The position numbers were made by a program, and so were the translations under genes. A DNA stretch of 64,000 nt. It comes from CAYJPV01 sp964372095. GTDB taxonomy: Bacteria > Acidobacteriota > Vicinamibacteria > Vicinamibacterales > JAKQTR01. Where the stretch lies: the NCBI GenBank assembly GCA_964372095.1, contig CAYJPV010000002.1:124001-188000 (forward strand), in the 5' to 3' direction. The notes beneath the pieces were generated by a model that saw only the letters and a list, made by a program, of their open reading frames with translations, was not told the origin of the DNA and ran no database searches. Of the stretch, positions 35,424 to 43,899 are shown in pieces (position 1 is the stretch's first letter; every line of letters starts with the position of its first letter).

Positions 35424-35912
35424 TTACCGTACCTCGCGCAGCCCGAGGTGCCCGGCCTCAGTTGCCGCCCAAGCCACCACCCCCCGCACGATCCGGGCCG
35501 CGTAGTGCAGATCCAGGTACGGATGACCCGCATACTCGAGCGGGGTGCCATCGGTGGCGAGGTAGAAGTCCTGCGCGCGATGGTAGTACGGATTCAGGGG
35601 CCATCCGTCCTTGTCGAACTCTTCGCTCACGAGGAGCGCCGGGAATCCGGCCATGGTGGCCTACAACCACGCGGGCGGCAACCGCGCCGCGCTCAGCCGT
35701 TCGCGGGTGTACCCCCGGCGATCGCCTTCGCGCGTTCCGAGCCTGGCCAGATAGTCGCCGTAACAGTCGATCTGGTCGGTCGTGTTCGTGGCAACGACAC
35801 GATCGACAATGGCGGCAATATCGGGAGTTGGCAGGGCCGCCAGGGAGGGGCCGAGCAGGAAGGCCGTGGCACAGACAAACGTCAACACCCACAGCGATCG
35901 GCGAGCGCGCAT
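35424..35912 (-). pseudogene. Internally deleted M28-family peptidase remnant
   Basis: The first 83 codons (35912-35661) encode a signal peptide and the helical start of an M28 aminopeptidase (TTDQIDCYGDYLARLGTREGDRRGYTRERL). After an in-frame TAG (35661-35663) the same frame resumes as GFPALLVSEEFDKDGWPLNPYYHRAQDF and LDLHYAARIVRGVVAWAATEA, the C-terminal end of such an enzyme. The entire middle, some 200 or more residues with four of the five metal ligands, is missing. The combination of a large deletion and a stop makes a functional product very unlikely. The flanking perfect 37-bp inverted repeats suggest a recombination or mobile-repeat cause. Confidence 0.8.
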
Positions 35913-35992
35913 GGTTCCCCCTTCAACACGAAGCGGGGGCGACCGCGTGTCATGCAGGCGCTGACGTCGGGAGTATAGCGCAGATGCCCGTG

Positions 35993-36029
35993 GCCTGCCG
36001 AAGGCCGTGAGCGAAGCCGAACGGTAGCC
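35993..36029. repeat. 37-bp inverted repeat, right copy
   Basis: Exact reverse complement of 35364-35400; it ends 4 bp before the 3' end of the VWFA gene. Confidence 0.95.
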
Positions 36030-36033
36030 CGTC

Positions 36034-38067
36034 CTACTTCGGTATGACCTGGATGTCGGTACTGACCTGGAATCGCCGGAAGTTCTTGTACCGCGCCGTG
36101 CACTCCAGAACGGTTCCGAGCGTACCGACCTGGTCCGGAACCTTGTAGGTTTCTTTCATCTCGGCGGGCACCCAGAGGCCGAGTTTCTGGTCGCGGGAGT
36201 AGCGCACCACGATGGCGGCCGCATAGTCGCGCTGCTCGACCTTGAGCGTCGTCTCGACGACGGCGCCGGTCGCCTGTTCCACAAGGAAACGACCCTCGAG
36301 CGGGATGTCTTCACCCTCGCGATCAAGCACCAGCGTGGGGCGCCCGCGTTCGACGAAATCGAGTTGCCACGTCTTGACGCCGCCTGTGTCGGTGACCCGG
36401 CCGACGGCGAAGTCGAAGCGGGACCGGTTTGCCGGGAGAAGGATCTTCAGGGGATACAGCGGGACGTTGATGTTCCGTTCGAACGCGCCGACGTTGTAAC
36501 GTGCGCTTTCGTCCTTGATCGAGCGCAACTGCTCCTGGGCGTCCGGCTTGGGCGTGATGAACAGATCCTGCAGCCGCGAGTCGCGATCGCGCACGGGTTG
36601 CCCGTCCACCTCGAACACGTCTCGGAACGAGACCAGCTCACGCGATGGTTCGGCCCTGACAAACAGCAGATCGGCACGCAGGCGGCGGTCCCGGCCGCCC
36701 ACCCGCTGATCCTGGCGGTACTCTTCTTCTGCGACCACGGCGGAGTACTGGCCGAGGTAGGCCAGCGCGTAGTCAGTGAGCCGGCCCAGGACGAGGTCCA
36801 CCGCCGGGCCTCCGGCGGCCGCCGCCGCGGGAGCGGGCGGGGTGGGCCCCCGGCGTCCTGAGCCCCGGTACGCTTCGGCCGTGACTGCCGCCAGCGGAGC
36901 CGGAGGCGCCGGTGCCGGCGGATCGATGTCTGCCGTGGCTGGCGCACGAACGGCGACAACCGCCGGCGCGCGTACCAGCAAGTCGCTGCGCCGGGCGGCC
37001 ACCCGAAGATCCAGCACGCCGCGGCGCGCGTCTTCGGCCGTACGTTCGACCGCGATCTGGTAACACGCCGCCATTTCCGCCGTGACCGACTCGACGTCCC
37101 GCGCCGAGTTGCGGCTGGGGGCCACGAACAACCCGCCGGCGGAGGTGGCCAACCGGTCGAGGAGCTTCCTGTCAAGCTGCGAATACCGGGGGTCTGACGT
37201 GCCGCCCAGCCCGAACACGTAGACGTTGGCCCGCGCGTCCGCAGCCGCACGGACGGCCTCGGTGATACGCCCCGACGAGTCTCGATCGAGGCCGGCCGAG
37301 AAGAACGCGACGGTCTTCCGGCCGGGCAGACGGGTTGCGGCCTTCAGCGTCCGGATCAGCCCATCCAGGCTGTCCAGGCCCGGCGGCAGGCTGCCGTCGG
37401 GTGTCTCGCCAACCACGCGCGGCTCCTCACGTTCCGTCCGCTCACCGCGGCTGGCCCGGGCACCGAAGGGGTCACCCGCGACGTGCCGGGAGTCGGGCGT
37501 GACGCCATCGGCCTTGACGGACTCGGGCGTCATCCGGCCGACGATCTGATTGATCGCGGACCTGGAGACGGGGCGTTCGGCGGTGGGCGCGGGGATCTGA
37601 TCGGTCGCCAGCGGCACCCGAACCACCGACACACGATCGTTGACTCCGAGCCGGTCGAGGAACGCGGCCGCCGCCTCGATGGCCTGCCGGTGGCCGCCGG
37701 CGGGCAGGGACGCCTCGTCGACGACAATCAGAATCGTGCGATCCGGTTCGGCGACGTACTGCGTCCCCTGGGCCCCTTTGGCCCGGCGGGCTGCGGCGTC
37801 GGCCACGGCGCCAGGGCCGCGGCTCACCCGCCGAATCCACAACGCGGGCCGCACGCGGCCGCCAACGGTCAGCGTCAGGTCTTCGGGCATCAACCGGTCG
37901 GGAACCGCGCCGGCGCGACTCAGGGCCGTCACGTCAATCGTGAACACGGCAGGATCCGGCGTGGGCTGAGGCGCGGGCGGGGCCTGGGCACCGACGTGCC
38001 CGGTGCACCACAACAGGCTGGCGGCGACGAATGTGCGGAGGACGGCGCGGGAGGATGGAAACATCAC
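36034..38067 (-). CDS. Secreted VWFA-related domain protein of acidobacterial type
   Basis: 677 residues with a signal peptide (FVAASLLWCTGHVGAQ). The start VFTIDVTALSRAGAVPDRLMPEDLTLTVGGRVRP is typical of the VWFA-related Acidobacterial domain, followed by ILIVVDEASLPAGGHRQAIEAAAAFLDRLGVNDRVSVV. The metal-ion adhesion site is degenerate: the usual DxSGS is DEASLPAG. Residues about 400-440 are Ala/Pro-rich, a linker to a C-terminal domain (about 440-677) with a beta-rich lipoprotein-like fold (DRDSRLQDLFITPKPDAQEQL, VLDREGEDIPLEGRFLVEQATGAVVETTLKVEQ). The family is very common in Acidobacteriota and of unknown function. Confidence 0.85.
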   Translation of the reverse strand: MMFPSSRAVLRTFVAASLLWCTGHVGAQAPPAPQPTPDPAVFTIDVTALSRAGAVPDRLMPEDLTLTVGGRVRPALWIRRVSRGPGAVADAAARRAKGAQGTQYVAEPDRTILIVVDEASLPAGGHRQAIEAAAAFLDRLGVNDRVSVVRVPLATDQIPAPTAERPVSRSAINQIVGRMTPESVKADGVTPDSRHVAGDPFGARASRGERTEREEPRVVGETPDGSLPPGLDSLDGLIRTLKAATRLPGRKTVAFFSAGLDRDSSGRITEAVRAAADARANVYVFGLGGTSDPRYSQLDRKLLDRLATSAGGLFVAPSRNSARDVESVTAEMAACYQIAVERTAEDARRGVLDLRVAARRSDLLVRAPAVVAVRAPATADIDPPAPAPPAPLAAVTAEAYRGSGRRGPTPPAPAAAAAGGPAVDLVLGRLTDYALAYLGQYSAVVAEEEYRQDQRVGGRDRRLRADLLFVRAEPSRELVSFRDVFEVDGQPVRDRDSRLQDLFITPKPDAQEQLRSIKDESARYNVGAFERNINVPLYPLKILLPANRSRFDFAVGRVTDTGGVKTWQLDFVERGRPTLVLDREGEDIPLEGRFLVEQATGAVVETTLKVEQRDYAAAIVVRYSRDQKLGLWVPAEMKETYKVPDQVGTLGTVLECTARYKNFRRFQVSTDIQVIPK

Positions 38068-38244
38068 AGCTCCGGAGTTGACCGTCGGCCGGGCAACAGA
38101 AACAACAACGCCGGACCGGCCGGGGGCTGGATGATCGGGACCGGTTTCAAGACCTGCGGGGGCGACCTGCTCCCAACCGCGAGAACGGATTGTGAAACCG
38201 CCTCTACTTGAGACGTAGCCGGGCCGAGATTAGTTGTGTGGACA

Positions 38245-39603
38245 CTATCCGACGACGGCCCGCACGCGGGTCATCATGTCGTCCACCAGCGCGCGGGCGG
38301 TGGCGTGACTGGTGGTTTCAGCCACGACGCGCACGATCGGTTCGGTGTTGGAGCCGCGCACGAGGAACCAGCCGTCGTCGACGATGACCTTGACGCCATC
38401 GCGCGTGTCCATCTCGTGGTCCGCGAAATCGCGCTTGACCATACGCAGGACGTCGGGAATGCGGCTGGACGGGCAGGTGATCTTCTCCTTGATCATCTGG
38501 TAAGGCGGCAGCTCGCCGACAAGCTCCGATACCCGTTTGCCCGTGCTGGCGAGCAGGTGCAGGATGAGCGCCATCCCCACGAGACTGTCGCGGCCGAAAT
38601 TAATGTGCGGATAGATGACGCCGCCGTTGCCTTCGCCGCCGATGACGGCACGGTCCGCCCGCATCCGTTCGGTGACGTTGGCTTCGCCGATCTTGCTGCG
38701 GCCCACGGCGCAGCCGAACCGCCGCCCCACGGCGTCCAGCGCGGCCGTGGTTGACAGGTTGGCGACCACCGGCCCCGGCGTGCGGCTCAGGACGAACCAG
38801 GCGGCCAGCACGAGCGTCAGTTCTTCGCCGATGGGACGGCCCTGTTCGTCCACGACTGCCAGACGATCCGCGTCCATGTCCTGGCCGAACCCCACATCGC
38901 AGCCGTTGGCGCGCACCGCATCGCACAAGGCGCCGAGATTCTCGGGCAGCGGTTCGGCCGGGCGCGGGAAGAGGCCATTGGGTGTGACGTGGATGGGGAC
39001 CACGTCCACGCCCAGCGCCTCGAGCAGCACGGGCGTGACGAGGGAACCGGCACCGTTGCACGAATCCAAGGCGACGCGCAGCCGGCGGCCGTCTGCCGGC
39101 AGGCGGCCTACCGCGTCCAGGATGGCCTGCTGGTGCACCGCCGGCGCGTCGGTCATCTGTTCGATCGAACGTATGTCCGCGCCGGCGACCTTCGCGTATT
39201 CGCCCTGGTGGTAGATGTCGAGCAGTTCGCGGGCGGGACCCGGGCCCAGGAACAGGCCGTCTTCGCCGATGAACTTCAGGGCGTTCCACTCGGCCGGATT
39301 ATGGCTCGCCGTGATGGCAATTCCGCCGTGCGCCCGACGATGGCGGACCGCCATCTGCACCGTTGGTACGGGCACGATGTCCACGTCGAGGACGCGGCAG
39401 CCGCTCGACAGCAGGCCCGAGAACACCGCCTGCCGCACCATTTCGCCGGACGTCCGCGTATCGCGTCCGACCACGACCGTCCCGGAGCCCGCGTAGGTGC
39501 CGAAGGCCTGCGCAAAGCGGGCGAGCATGGCGGGCGTCAGCGAATCGCCGATGACGCCCCGGACACCCGAAATGCTGATCTTGAGAGTAGGAATGGCACG
39601 CAT
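38245..39603 (-). CDS. glmM: Phosphoglucosamine mutase/phosphomannomutase (alpha-D-phosphohexomutase)
   Basis: 452 residues, the normal length. The four signature loops are intact: phosphoserine loop ITASHNPAEWNALK (Ser100), Mg2+ loop DMDADRLAVV, sugar-binding loop GGEGNGG and phosphate-binding loop RGSNTEPIVRVV. The enzyme isomerises glucosamine-6-phosphate and glucosamine-1-phosphate (peptidoglycan and LPS precursor supply) or the mannose equivalents; the exact sugar is not certain. A degenerate paralogue lies upstream on the same strand, separated by a heptad array, and the two probably arose by tandem duplication. Confidence 0.85.
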   Translation of the reverse strand: MRAIPTLKISISGVRGVIGDSLTPAMLARFAQAFGTYAGSGTVVVGRDTRTSGEMVRQAVFSGLLSSGCRVLDVDIVPVPTVQMAVRHRRAHGGIAITASHNPAEWNALKFIGEDGLFLGPGPARELLDIYHQGEYAKVAGADIRSIEQMTDAPAVHQQAILDAVGRLPADGRRLRVALDSCNGAGSLVTPVLLEALGVDVVPIHVTPNGLFPRPAEPLPENLGALCDAVRANGCDVGFGQDMDADRLAVVDEQGRPIGEELTLVLAAWFVLSRTPGPVVANLSTTAALDAVGRRFGCAVGRSKIGEANVTERMRADRAVIGGEGNGGVIYPHINFGRDSLVGMALILHLLASTGKRVSELVGELPPYQMIKEKITCPSSRIPDVLRMVKRDFADHEMDTRDGVKVIVDDGWFLVRGSNTEPIVRVVAETTSHATARALVDDMMTRVRAVVG

Positions 39604-39615
39604 TCTCAGTCACCT

Positions 39616-39815
39616 GTAGGGGCAAGGGGCAAGGGGCAGAAGCAGGAAGCAAGAAGCAAAGTAGCAAGTAGTAAGTAGTAAGTAGGAAGTAGGAAGTAGG
39701 AAGTAGGAAGCTGGCCAGCGTGCCCCCTACTGCCTACTTTCTACTGTCTACTCTGTCTTCCCAACCCCCAACCCCCAACCCCCAATCCCTAGCCCCTGGC
39801 CCCTAGCCTGTCCCT
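39616..39815. repeat. Heptad repeat array G
   Basis: Fourteen units in unbroken register at 39616-39713 drift through CAAGGGG, CAGAAGC, AAGAAGC, CAAGTAG, TAAGTAG and GAAGTAG. After a short spacer the complementary side runs through CCTACTG-type, AACCCCC, AATCCCT and AGCCCCT units. The right end is translated as the C-terminus of the upstream phosphohexomutase-like protein. Confidence 0.92.
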
Positions 39816-41141
39816 TGCCCAGTCTGCGAGATCGCGGGCGCGGAGGGCCGTGGGCGCTTCAGCGATGATGCGCACCAGCGACTCCGTCTGCGACGCCCGG
39901 ACGTGGACCCAGCCGTCGGGCCACGGCACCTTGATGCCGTCCGAGAAATCCGCGCCGGGGTGATCGTGTTCGATCTCGTCGCGGAAACTCTGCAGCATCG
40001 AGTAGATGGTGCTGGGTTTGACGGGGAAATCCAGTTTGACCATCTCGTACCGTGGCAGGTCCGCCACACAGGCGGCGAGACTGCGTCCGGTGCGAGCCAG
40101 GTGTTCGAGAATCAGGCCCTCGGTGGCGGCGGCGTCGTGCGAGCACAGGATGCGGGGCACGGCCACGCCGCCGCTGCCTTCGCCGCCGAGCACGGCCCGG
40201 TGTTCAACCATGGCTTCCGAGATGTACGACTGCCCGACCGGCGTCCGGACCACGCTGCCGCCCATCCGCGCCGCCACGTCGTCCACGGAGCGGCTCGTCG
40301 AGATGTTGGTGACCACGGGGCCCGGCTTGTCGCGGAGGGCGATGGCGGCGGCCAGCACCAGGGTGAGTTCTTCCGACAGCGCCGTGCCGTCGGCGGTCAC
40401 CAGGCCGAGGCGTTCGCCGTTTGCGTCGTGGGCGAAGCCGATGTCGGCGCCGCCGGCCCGGACCACGGCCTTCAGCTGCGCCATGGTTTCGGGTTTGGGC
40501 TCCGGGCGGTGCGGGAACGGCGCGGTCATGTCGTCGTTGATGGAAAGCACGGTGCAGCCCATGGCCTCGAGCCACTGCGGCACGAGCCGGGCGGTGGCGC
40601 CGTTGCAGCAGTCCACCGCGACGCGCAGGCCCCGGCCGCGAATCGCGGCGACGTCGAAGGCGCGCATCAGCAGGTCCACGTGGTGCGGCACCGCGTTGTC
40701 GGCGCCAATGGTCGTGTGGATCCGGTCCCAGGTGGCTTTCTCGAATTCGCCCTGATGGACGATGTCGAGCAGTTCTTCGGCCTGGGTTGCGTCGAGGTAG
40801 AGGCCGTCGTGGCGTACGAATTTCAGCGCGTTCCATCCCGAAGGATTGTGGCCGGCCGTGAGGGAAATGCCGCCCCGGGCTTCGGTGTCGCGTACGGCCA
40901 GCTGCAGGGTCGGGGTCGGGCAGATGCCCAGGTCGATCACCTCGCACCCCGCGGCGAGCAGGCCCGAGATGACCGCGGAGCGGACCATCGGCCCGGATGG
41001 CCGCGTATCGCGCCCCACGAGGACACGGCCGCCGTCGAGGTACGTGCCGAACGCCTGGGCGAAGCTGACGACGAGTTCCGGGGTGAGCGTCTCGCCGACG
41101 ATGCCCCTGACCCCGGTGATGCCGATCTTGAGCGGACGCAT
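39789..41141 (-). CDS. Phosphohexomutase paralogue with degenerate active site (probable pseudoenzyme)
   Basis: 450 residues, clearly homologous to the neighbouring phosphohexomutase over its full length (GITGVRGIVGETLTPELVVSFAQAFGTYL). The key residues differ: TASHNP has become TAGHNP (Gly97 in place of the phosphorylated Ser), the DxDxDR metal loop reads DANGERLGLV, and the phosphate loop RxSNTEP reads RASQTES. GEGSGG is retained. Without the phosphoserine and two metal-ligand acids the normal mutase mechanism is impossible, yet the reading frame is intact and otherwise conserved, suggesting a selected non-catalytic, regulatory or new function. The last eight residues (RDRLGARG) and the stop are encoded by heptad array G. 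Confidence 0.85.
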   Translation of the reverse strand: MRPLKIGITGVRGIVGETLTPELVVSFAQAFGTYLDGGRVLVGRDTRPSGPMVRSAVISGLLAAGCEVIDLGICPTPTLQLAVRDTEARGGISLTAGHNPSGWNALKFVRHDGLYLDATQAEELLDIVHQGEFEKATWDRIHTTIGADNAVPHHVDLLMRAFDVAAIRGRGLRVAVDCCNGATARLVPQWLEAMGCTVLSINDDMTAPFPHRPEPKPETMAQLKAVVRAGGADIGFAHDANGERLGLVTADGTALSEELTLVLAAAIALRDKPGPVVTNISTSRSVDDVAARMGGSVVRTPVGQSYISEAMVEHRAVLGGEGSGGVAVPRILCSHDAAATEGLILEHLARTGRSLAACVADLPRYEMVKLDFPVKPSTIYSMLQSFRDEIEHDHPGADFSDGIKVPWPDGWVHVRASQTESLVRIIAEAPTALRARDLADWARDRLGARG

Positions 41142-41153
41142 GGGCGCATCTTA

Positions 41154-41367
41154 CTAGGGGCTAGAGGCTAGAGGCTAGGGGCAAGGGACAGAAGCAAGAA
41201 GCAAGAAGCAAGAAGTAGGAAGTAGGAAGTAGGAAGTAGGAAGTAGGAAGTAGGAAGTAGGGGGGAGAGTAGGGGGGAGACGGAAGAGCGGACGCGGCCC
41301 CTGTCTACTGCCTACTTTCTACTGTCTACGACCTGCCGCCGATGGCCGATAGCCGATAGCCGATCAG
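41154..41367. repeat. Heptad repeat array H
   Basis: The longest mosaic: CTAGGGG and CTAGAGG units become CAAGGGA, then AAGAAGC, then at least six AGGAAGT units, all in one register. After a degenerate centre come TCTACTG/CCTACTT units and finally GCCGATA units. It separates the phosphohexomutase-like gene from the histone-like gene and fills most of this gene-free stretch. Confidence 0.92.
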
Positions 41368-41395
41368 AAATCCCGTGCGGATCGCGATTTCCATC

Positions 41396-41424
41396 TTGCG
41401 ACGCATCAAGCGCATCCCTATACT
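41396..41424 (+). promoter_or_regulatory. Sigma70-type promoter of the histone-like gene
   Basis: TTGCGA (41396-41401) and TATACT (41419-41424) separated by exactly 17 bp, 51 bp upstream of the ATG at 41476. Confidence 0.6.
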
Positions 41425-41475
41425 TCGCGTGTGATAACTCCGTCAGGCACACCAGGACGGAGGGAGGACGCGACT

Positions 41476-41832
41476 ATGGATGACAACACCGTTGTGATCG
41501 ACGTGCCAGCCGTACCGGCCGAGACGCCTGCGGCCCCGGAACCTGCTCCCGCCCCGGCCCCGGTGGCGGCCCCGGCCCCGAAGCCGAAGAAGCCGGCCAA
41601 GAAGGTTGTGAAGAAGCCGGCAGTCAAGAAGCCGGCGGTGAAGAAGCCTGCGGCGAAACCGGCAAAGAAGGTCGCGAAGAAGCCTGCCAAGAAGGTCACC
41701 AAGCCAGCCAGGAAGGTTGCGAAACCCGCCAAGGCCGTCAAGAAACTGGTGAAGAAGGTCGCGAAACCGGCCAAGAAGGCCATCAAGAAGGTCGTGAAGA
41801 AGCCGACCAAGAAGGCCGCGAAGAAGCGGTAA
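41476..41832 (+). CDS. Histone H1-like Lys/Ala/Pro-rich DNA-binding protein
   Basis: 118 residues from the ATG at 41476, with GGAGG at suitable spacing. The first 37 residues are acidic then Pro/Ala-rich (ETPAAPEPAPAPAPVAAP). The rest is made of short repeats such as KPAKK, KPAVKK and KVAKKPAKK and ends in KKAAKKR, the pattern of eukaryotic-like H1 tails and bacterial HC1/HC2 or AlgP proteins. It should bind DNA non-specifically through charge and help compact or organise the chromosome. Low complexity makes orthology uncertain. Confidence 0.8.
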   Translation: MDDNTVVIDVPAVPAETPAAPEPAPAPAPVAAPAPKPKKPAKKVVKKPAVKKPAVKKPAAKPAKKVAKKPAKKVTKPARKVAKPAKAVKKLVKKVAKPAKKAIKKVVKKPTKKAAKKR

Positions 41833-41972
41833 GGTCACGGATGTCACGGGGGGCGGGCGCAGGCCTGCCCCCGCCGGCATGGACGCGCCGCGCCCGCCTG
41901 CGGTATCCTGTTCGTTCGGGGGCACGCACCCGGGACGGCCGGGTGAGGTGTCGCCGTGAATCGCGATAGTCC

Positions 41973-42064
41973 GGTGAGGTGGCCGAGAGGCTGAAGGCGG
42001 CGGTTTGCTAAACCGTTGTAGGGCCTTAAAAGTCCTACCCAGGGTTCGAATCCCTGCCTCACCG
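41973..42064 (+). tRNA. tRNA-Ser(GCT)
   Basis: 92 nt with a long variable arm. The acceptor stem pairs GGTGAGG (41973) with CCTCACC (to 42063); the discriminator is G and CCA is encoded at 42065-42067. The anticodon GCT is at 42007-42009, and the T-loop reads GGTTCGAATCC. It decodes AGC/AGT serine codons. Confidence 0.96.
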
Positions 42065-42067
42065 CCA

Positions 42068-42192
42068 GACTTCGCTCCCCTCCAGCTTGCCATCTCCTTC
42101 GGGGAGCTACGTCTCGGCAGGCCGACTTCGCTCCCCTCCAGCTTGCCATCTCCTTCGGGGAGCTACGTCTGGGCAAGCCAGACTTCGCGCGA
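42068..42192. repeat. Tandem 56-bp repeat after tRNA-Ser
   Basis: A 47-bp unit starting GACTTCGCTCCCC and ending GGAGCTACGTCT occurs at 42068-42114 and again at 42124-42170, with a third partial start (GACTTCGCG) at 42181. Each unit contains a CTTCGCTCCCC/GGGGAGCTACG dyad related to the elements at 57209-57320. The first copy abuts the tRNA CCA end. Confidence 0.85.
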
Positions 42193-42209
42193 AGTCGCCA
42201 CGAATCTCT

Positions 42210-42289
42210 GCTTCTTGCTTCGCCCCCCTACTGTCTACTGACTACTTGCTACTGATTCCTCCTGCCCCCCTGCCTCCTGTGATGAAATA
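42210..42289. repeat. Heptad repeat array I
   Basis: GCTTCTT-type units followed by CCTACTG, TCTACTG, ACTACTT, GCTACTG and CCTGCCT-type units up to just before the gltX start. Confidence 0.8.
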
Positions 42290-42295
42290 GGCAGG

Positions 42296-43801
42296 ATGTC
42301 CAGTTCACCCGTTCCCCGCGTCCGCTTTGCCCCGTCTCCCACCGGATACCTCCACGTCGGCGGTGCCCGCACGGCCCTGTTCAACTGGCTGTACGCGCGC
42401 CGCATGGGCGGCGTGTTCGTCCTGCGCATCGAAGACACCGACGTCGAACGTTCGTCGTGGGACATGGTGGAGGGCATCCTGCAGGGGATGCGGTGGCTTG
42501 GCCTCGACTGGGACGAGGGTCCCGAGAAAGGCGGAGACCACGGGCCGTACTTCCAGTCGCAGCGCCTCGACCGCTATCGCGCCATGGCCGAACAACTGGT
42601 GCGCGACGGCCACGGCTACTACTGCTACTGCAACGCCGCGGGTTCTGATTCCCCCGACGACGCCGTACGTAGCCCCGTACCCTCTGACGCTGGCGAAGAA
42701 GGCGACACGCCGCGCGGCGAGTCGTGGACCTACGACCGCCGCTGCTCGCGCCTGACGCCGGACGAAGTGGCGGCCCGCGAAGCTGCCGGCCTGCCCCGGG
42801 CCATCCGCTTCAGGGTCCCTGAAGGCAACACCATCTTTCACGACCTCGTCCACGGCGACATCACCTTCGACAACACGAACATCGAAGACTTCGTTGCCCT
42901 CCGATCGGATGGCCACCCGACCTACCACCTGTCGGTGGTGGTGGACGACATGGATATGGCCATCACGCACGTGCTGCGCGGTGACGACCACATCTCGAAC
43001 ACCCCCAAACAGGTGCTGCTGTATCGCGCGTTCGGCTGTGAACTGCCGGCGTTCGCCCACGTGCCGCTCATTCTGGGGCCCGACAAACGGCGGCTCAGCA
43101 AACGCCACGGGGCCACGTCCGTGATGGAGTACGACCGTCAGGGTTTTGCCCCCGAGGCCATGGTGAACTTCCTGGCGCTGCTGGGATGGTCGCCGGGTAA
43201 CGACCGCGAACTGTTCACGCGCGACGAACTGGTACAGGCGTTTTCACTCGACGGCATCAGCTCCAGCAACGCCGTGTTCAATCCCGACAAACTCGAGTGG
43301 TTCAGCGCCCAGCACATCCTCCGGCTGTCGGCCGATGAACTGGTATCGCGCATCGAGCCCGGGCTGCGCGCCGCGGGATTGTGGAACGAGACGTGGGCAG
43401 CCGGAGAAGGCCGCGCGTGGCTGGCGCGCGTCGTGGAGCTGTTCAAGCCGCGCGCCAAACGCCTGACGGAATTCGTGGAAAAAGGCCGGCCGTTTTTCGT
43501 GGAAACCGTGGAGGTCGATCCTCAGGCTGCCGCGAAACACCTCGGCACGCCCGAAGCGCTGGCGCATCTGGCCGCCGTGCGGGACCTGTGCGCCTCGGCG
43601 GAACCCTTCACGGCAGCGGCGCTCGAGCCTGCGCTGCGGGCCCTGGCCGAATCGCGCGGCGCGAAAGCGGGGGTGCTGATCCACCCCACGCGCGTCGCCG
43701 TTATGGGCCGCGCCGAAAGCCCCGGCATCTTCGAGGTGCTCGAACTGCTCGGCCGCGACCGCGTCCTGGCTCGCATTGGGGCGGTGCTGGGGCGCACCTG
43801 A
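42296..43801 (+). CDS. gltX: Glutamate--tRNA ligase
   Basis: 501 residues. The class I HIGH-type motif is SPTGYLHVGGARTALFNWLYAR, with VLRIEDTD; the KMSKS-type motif is KRRLSKRHGATSV; the C-terminal anticodon-binding region is present to the end (LARIGAVLG). The zinc-related CYC is followed later by YDRRCSR, but between them (residues about 118-138) is an insertion with SDSPDDAVRSPVPSDAGEEGDTPRG, part of which (the V-R-S-P codons) matches a repeat element otherwise found between genes. The enzyme charges tRNA-Glu and, if non-discriminating, tRNA-Gln; the presence of tRNA-Gln in the window does not decide that. Confidence 0.95.
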   Translation: MSSSPVPRVRFAPSPTGYLHVGGARTALFNWLYARRMGGVFVLRIEDTDVERSSWDMVEGILQGMRWLGLDWDEGPEKGGDHGPYFQSQRLDRYRAMAEQLVRDGHGYYCYCNAAGSDSPDDAVRSPVPSDAGEEGDTPRGESWTYDRRCSRLTPDEVAAREAAGLPRAIRFRVPEGNTIFHDLVHGDITFDNTNIEDFVALRSDGHPTYHLSVVVDDMDMAITHVLRGDDHISNTPKQVLLYRAFGCELPAFAHVPLILGPDKRRLSKRHGATSVMEYDRQGFAPEAMVNFLALLGWSPGNDRELFTRDELVQAFSLDGISSSNAVFNPDKLEWFSAQHILRLSADELVSRIEPGLRAAGLWNETWAAGEGRAWLARVVELFKPRAKRLTEFVEKGRPFFVETVEVDPQAAAKHLGTPEALAHLAAVRDLCASAEPFTAAALEPALRALAESRGAKAGVLIHPTRVAVMGRAESPGIFEVLELLGRDRVLARIGAVLGRT

Positions 43802-43813
43802 GAGCGCACTCAT

Positions 43814-43899
43814 GTAGGGGCAAGGGACAAGGGGCAAGGGGCAAGGGGGGACATCCCCTGTCTTTCCCCAATCCCTAATCCCTAATCCCCAACCCCCAG
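43814..43899. repeat. Heptad repeat array J
   Basis: GTAGGGG and CAAGGGG units followed, in register, by TTTCCCC, AATCCCT and AACCCCC units between convergent gltX and GH127 genes. The stop codon and the last residues (LGVGD) of the GH127 protein are encoded by it. Confidence 0.9.

Noticed and set aside
35364..36029. Insertion sequence
   Set aside because: Inverted repeats are present but there is no transposase, and no target-site duplication is evident; a MITE or recombination remnant is the most that can be said.
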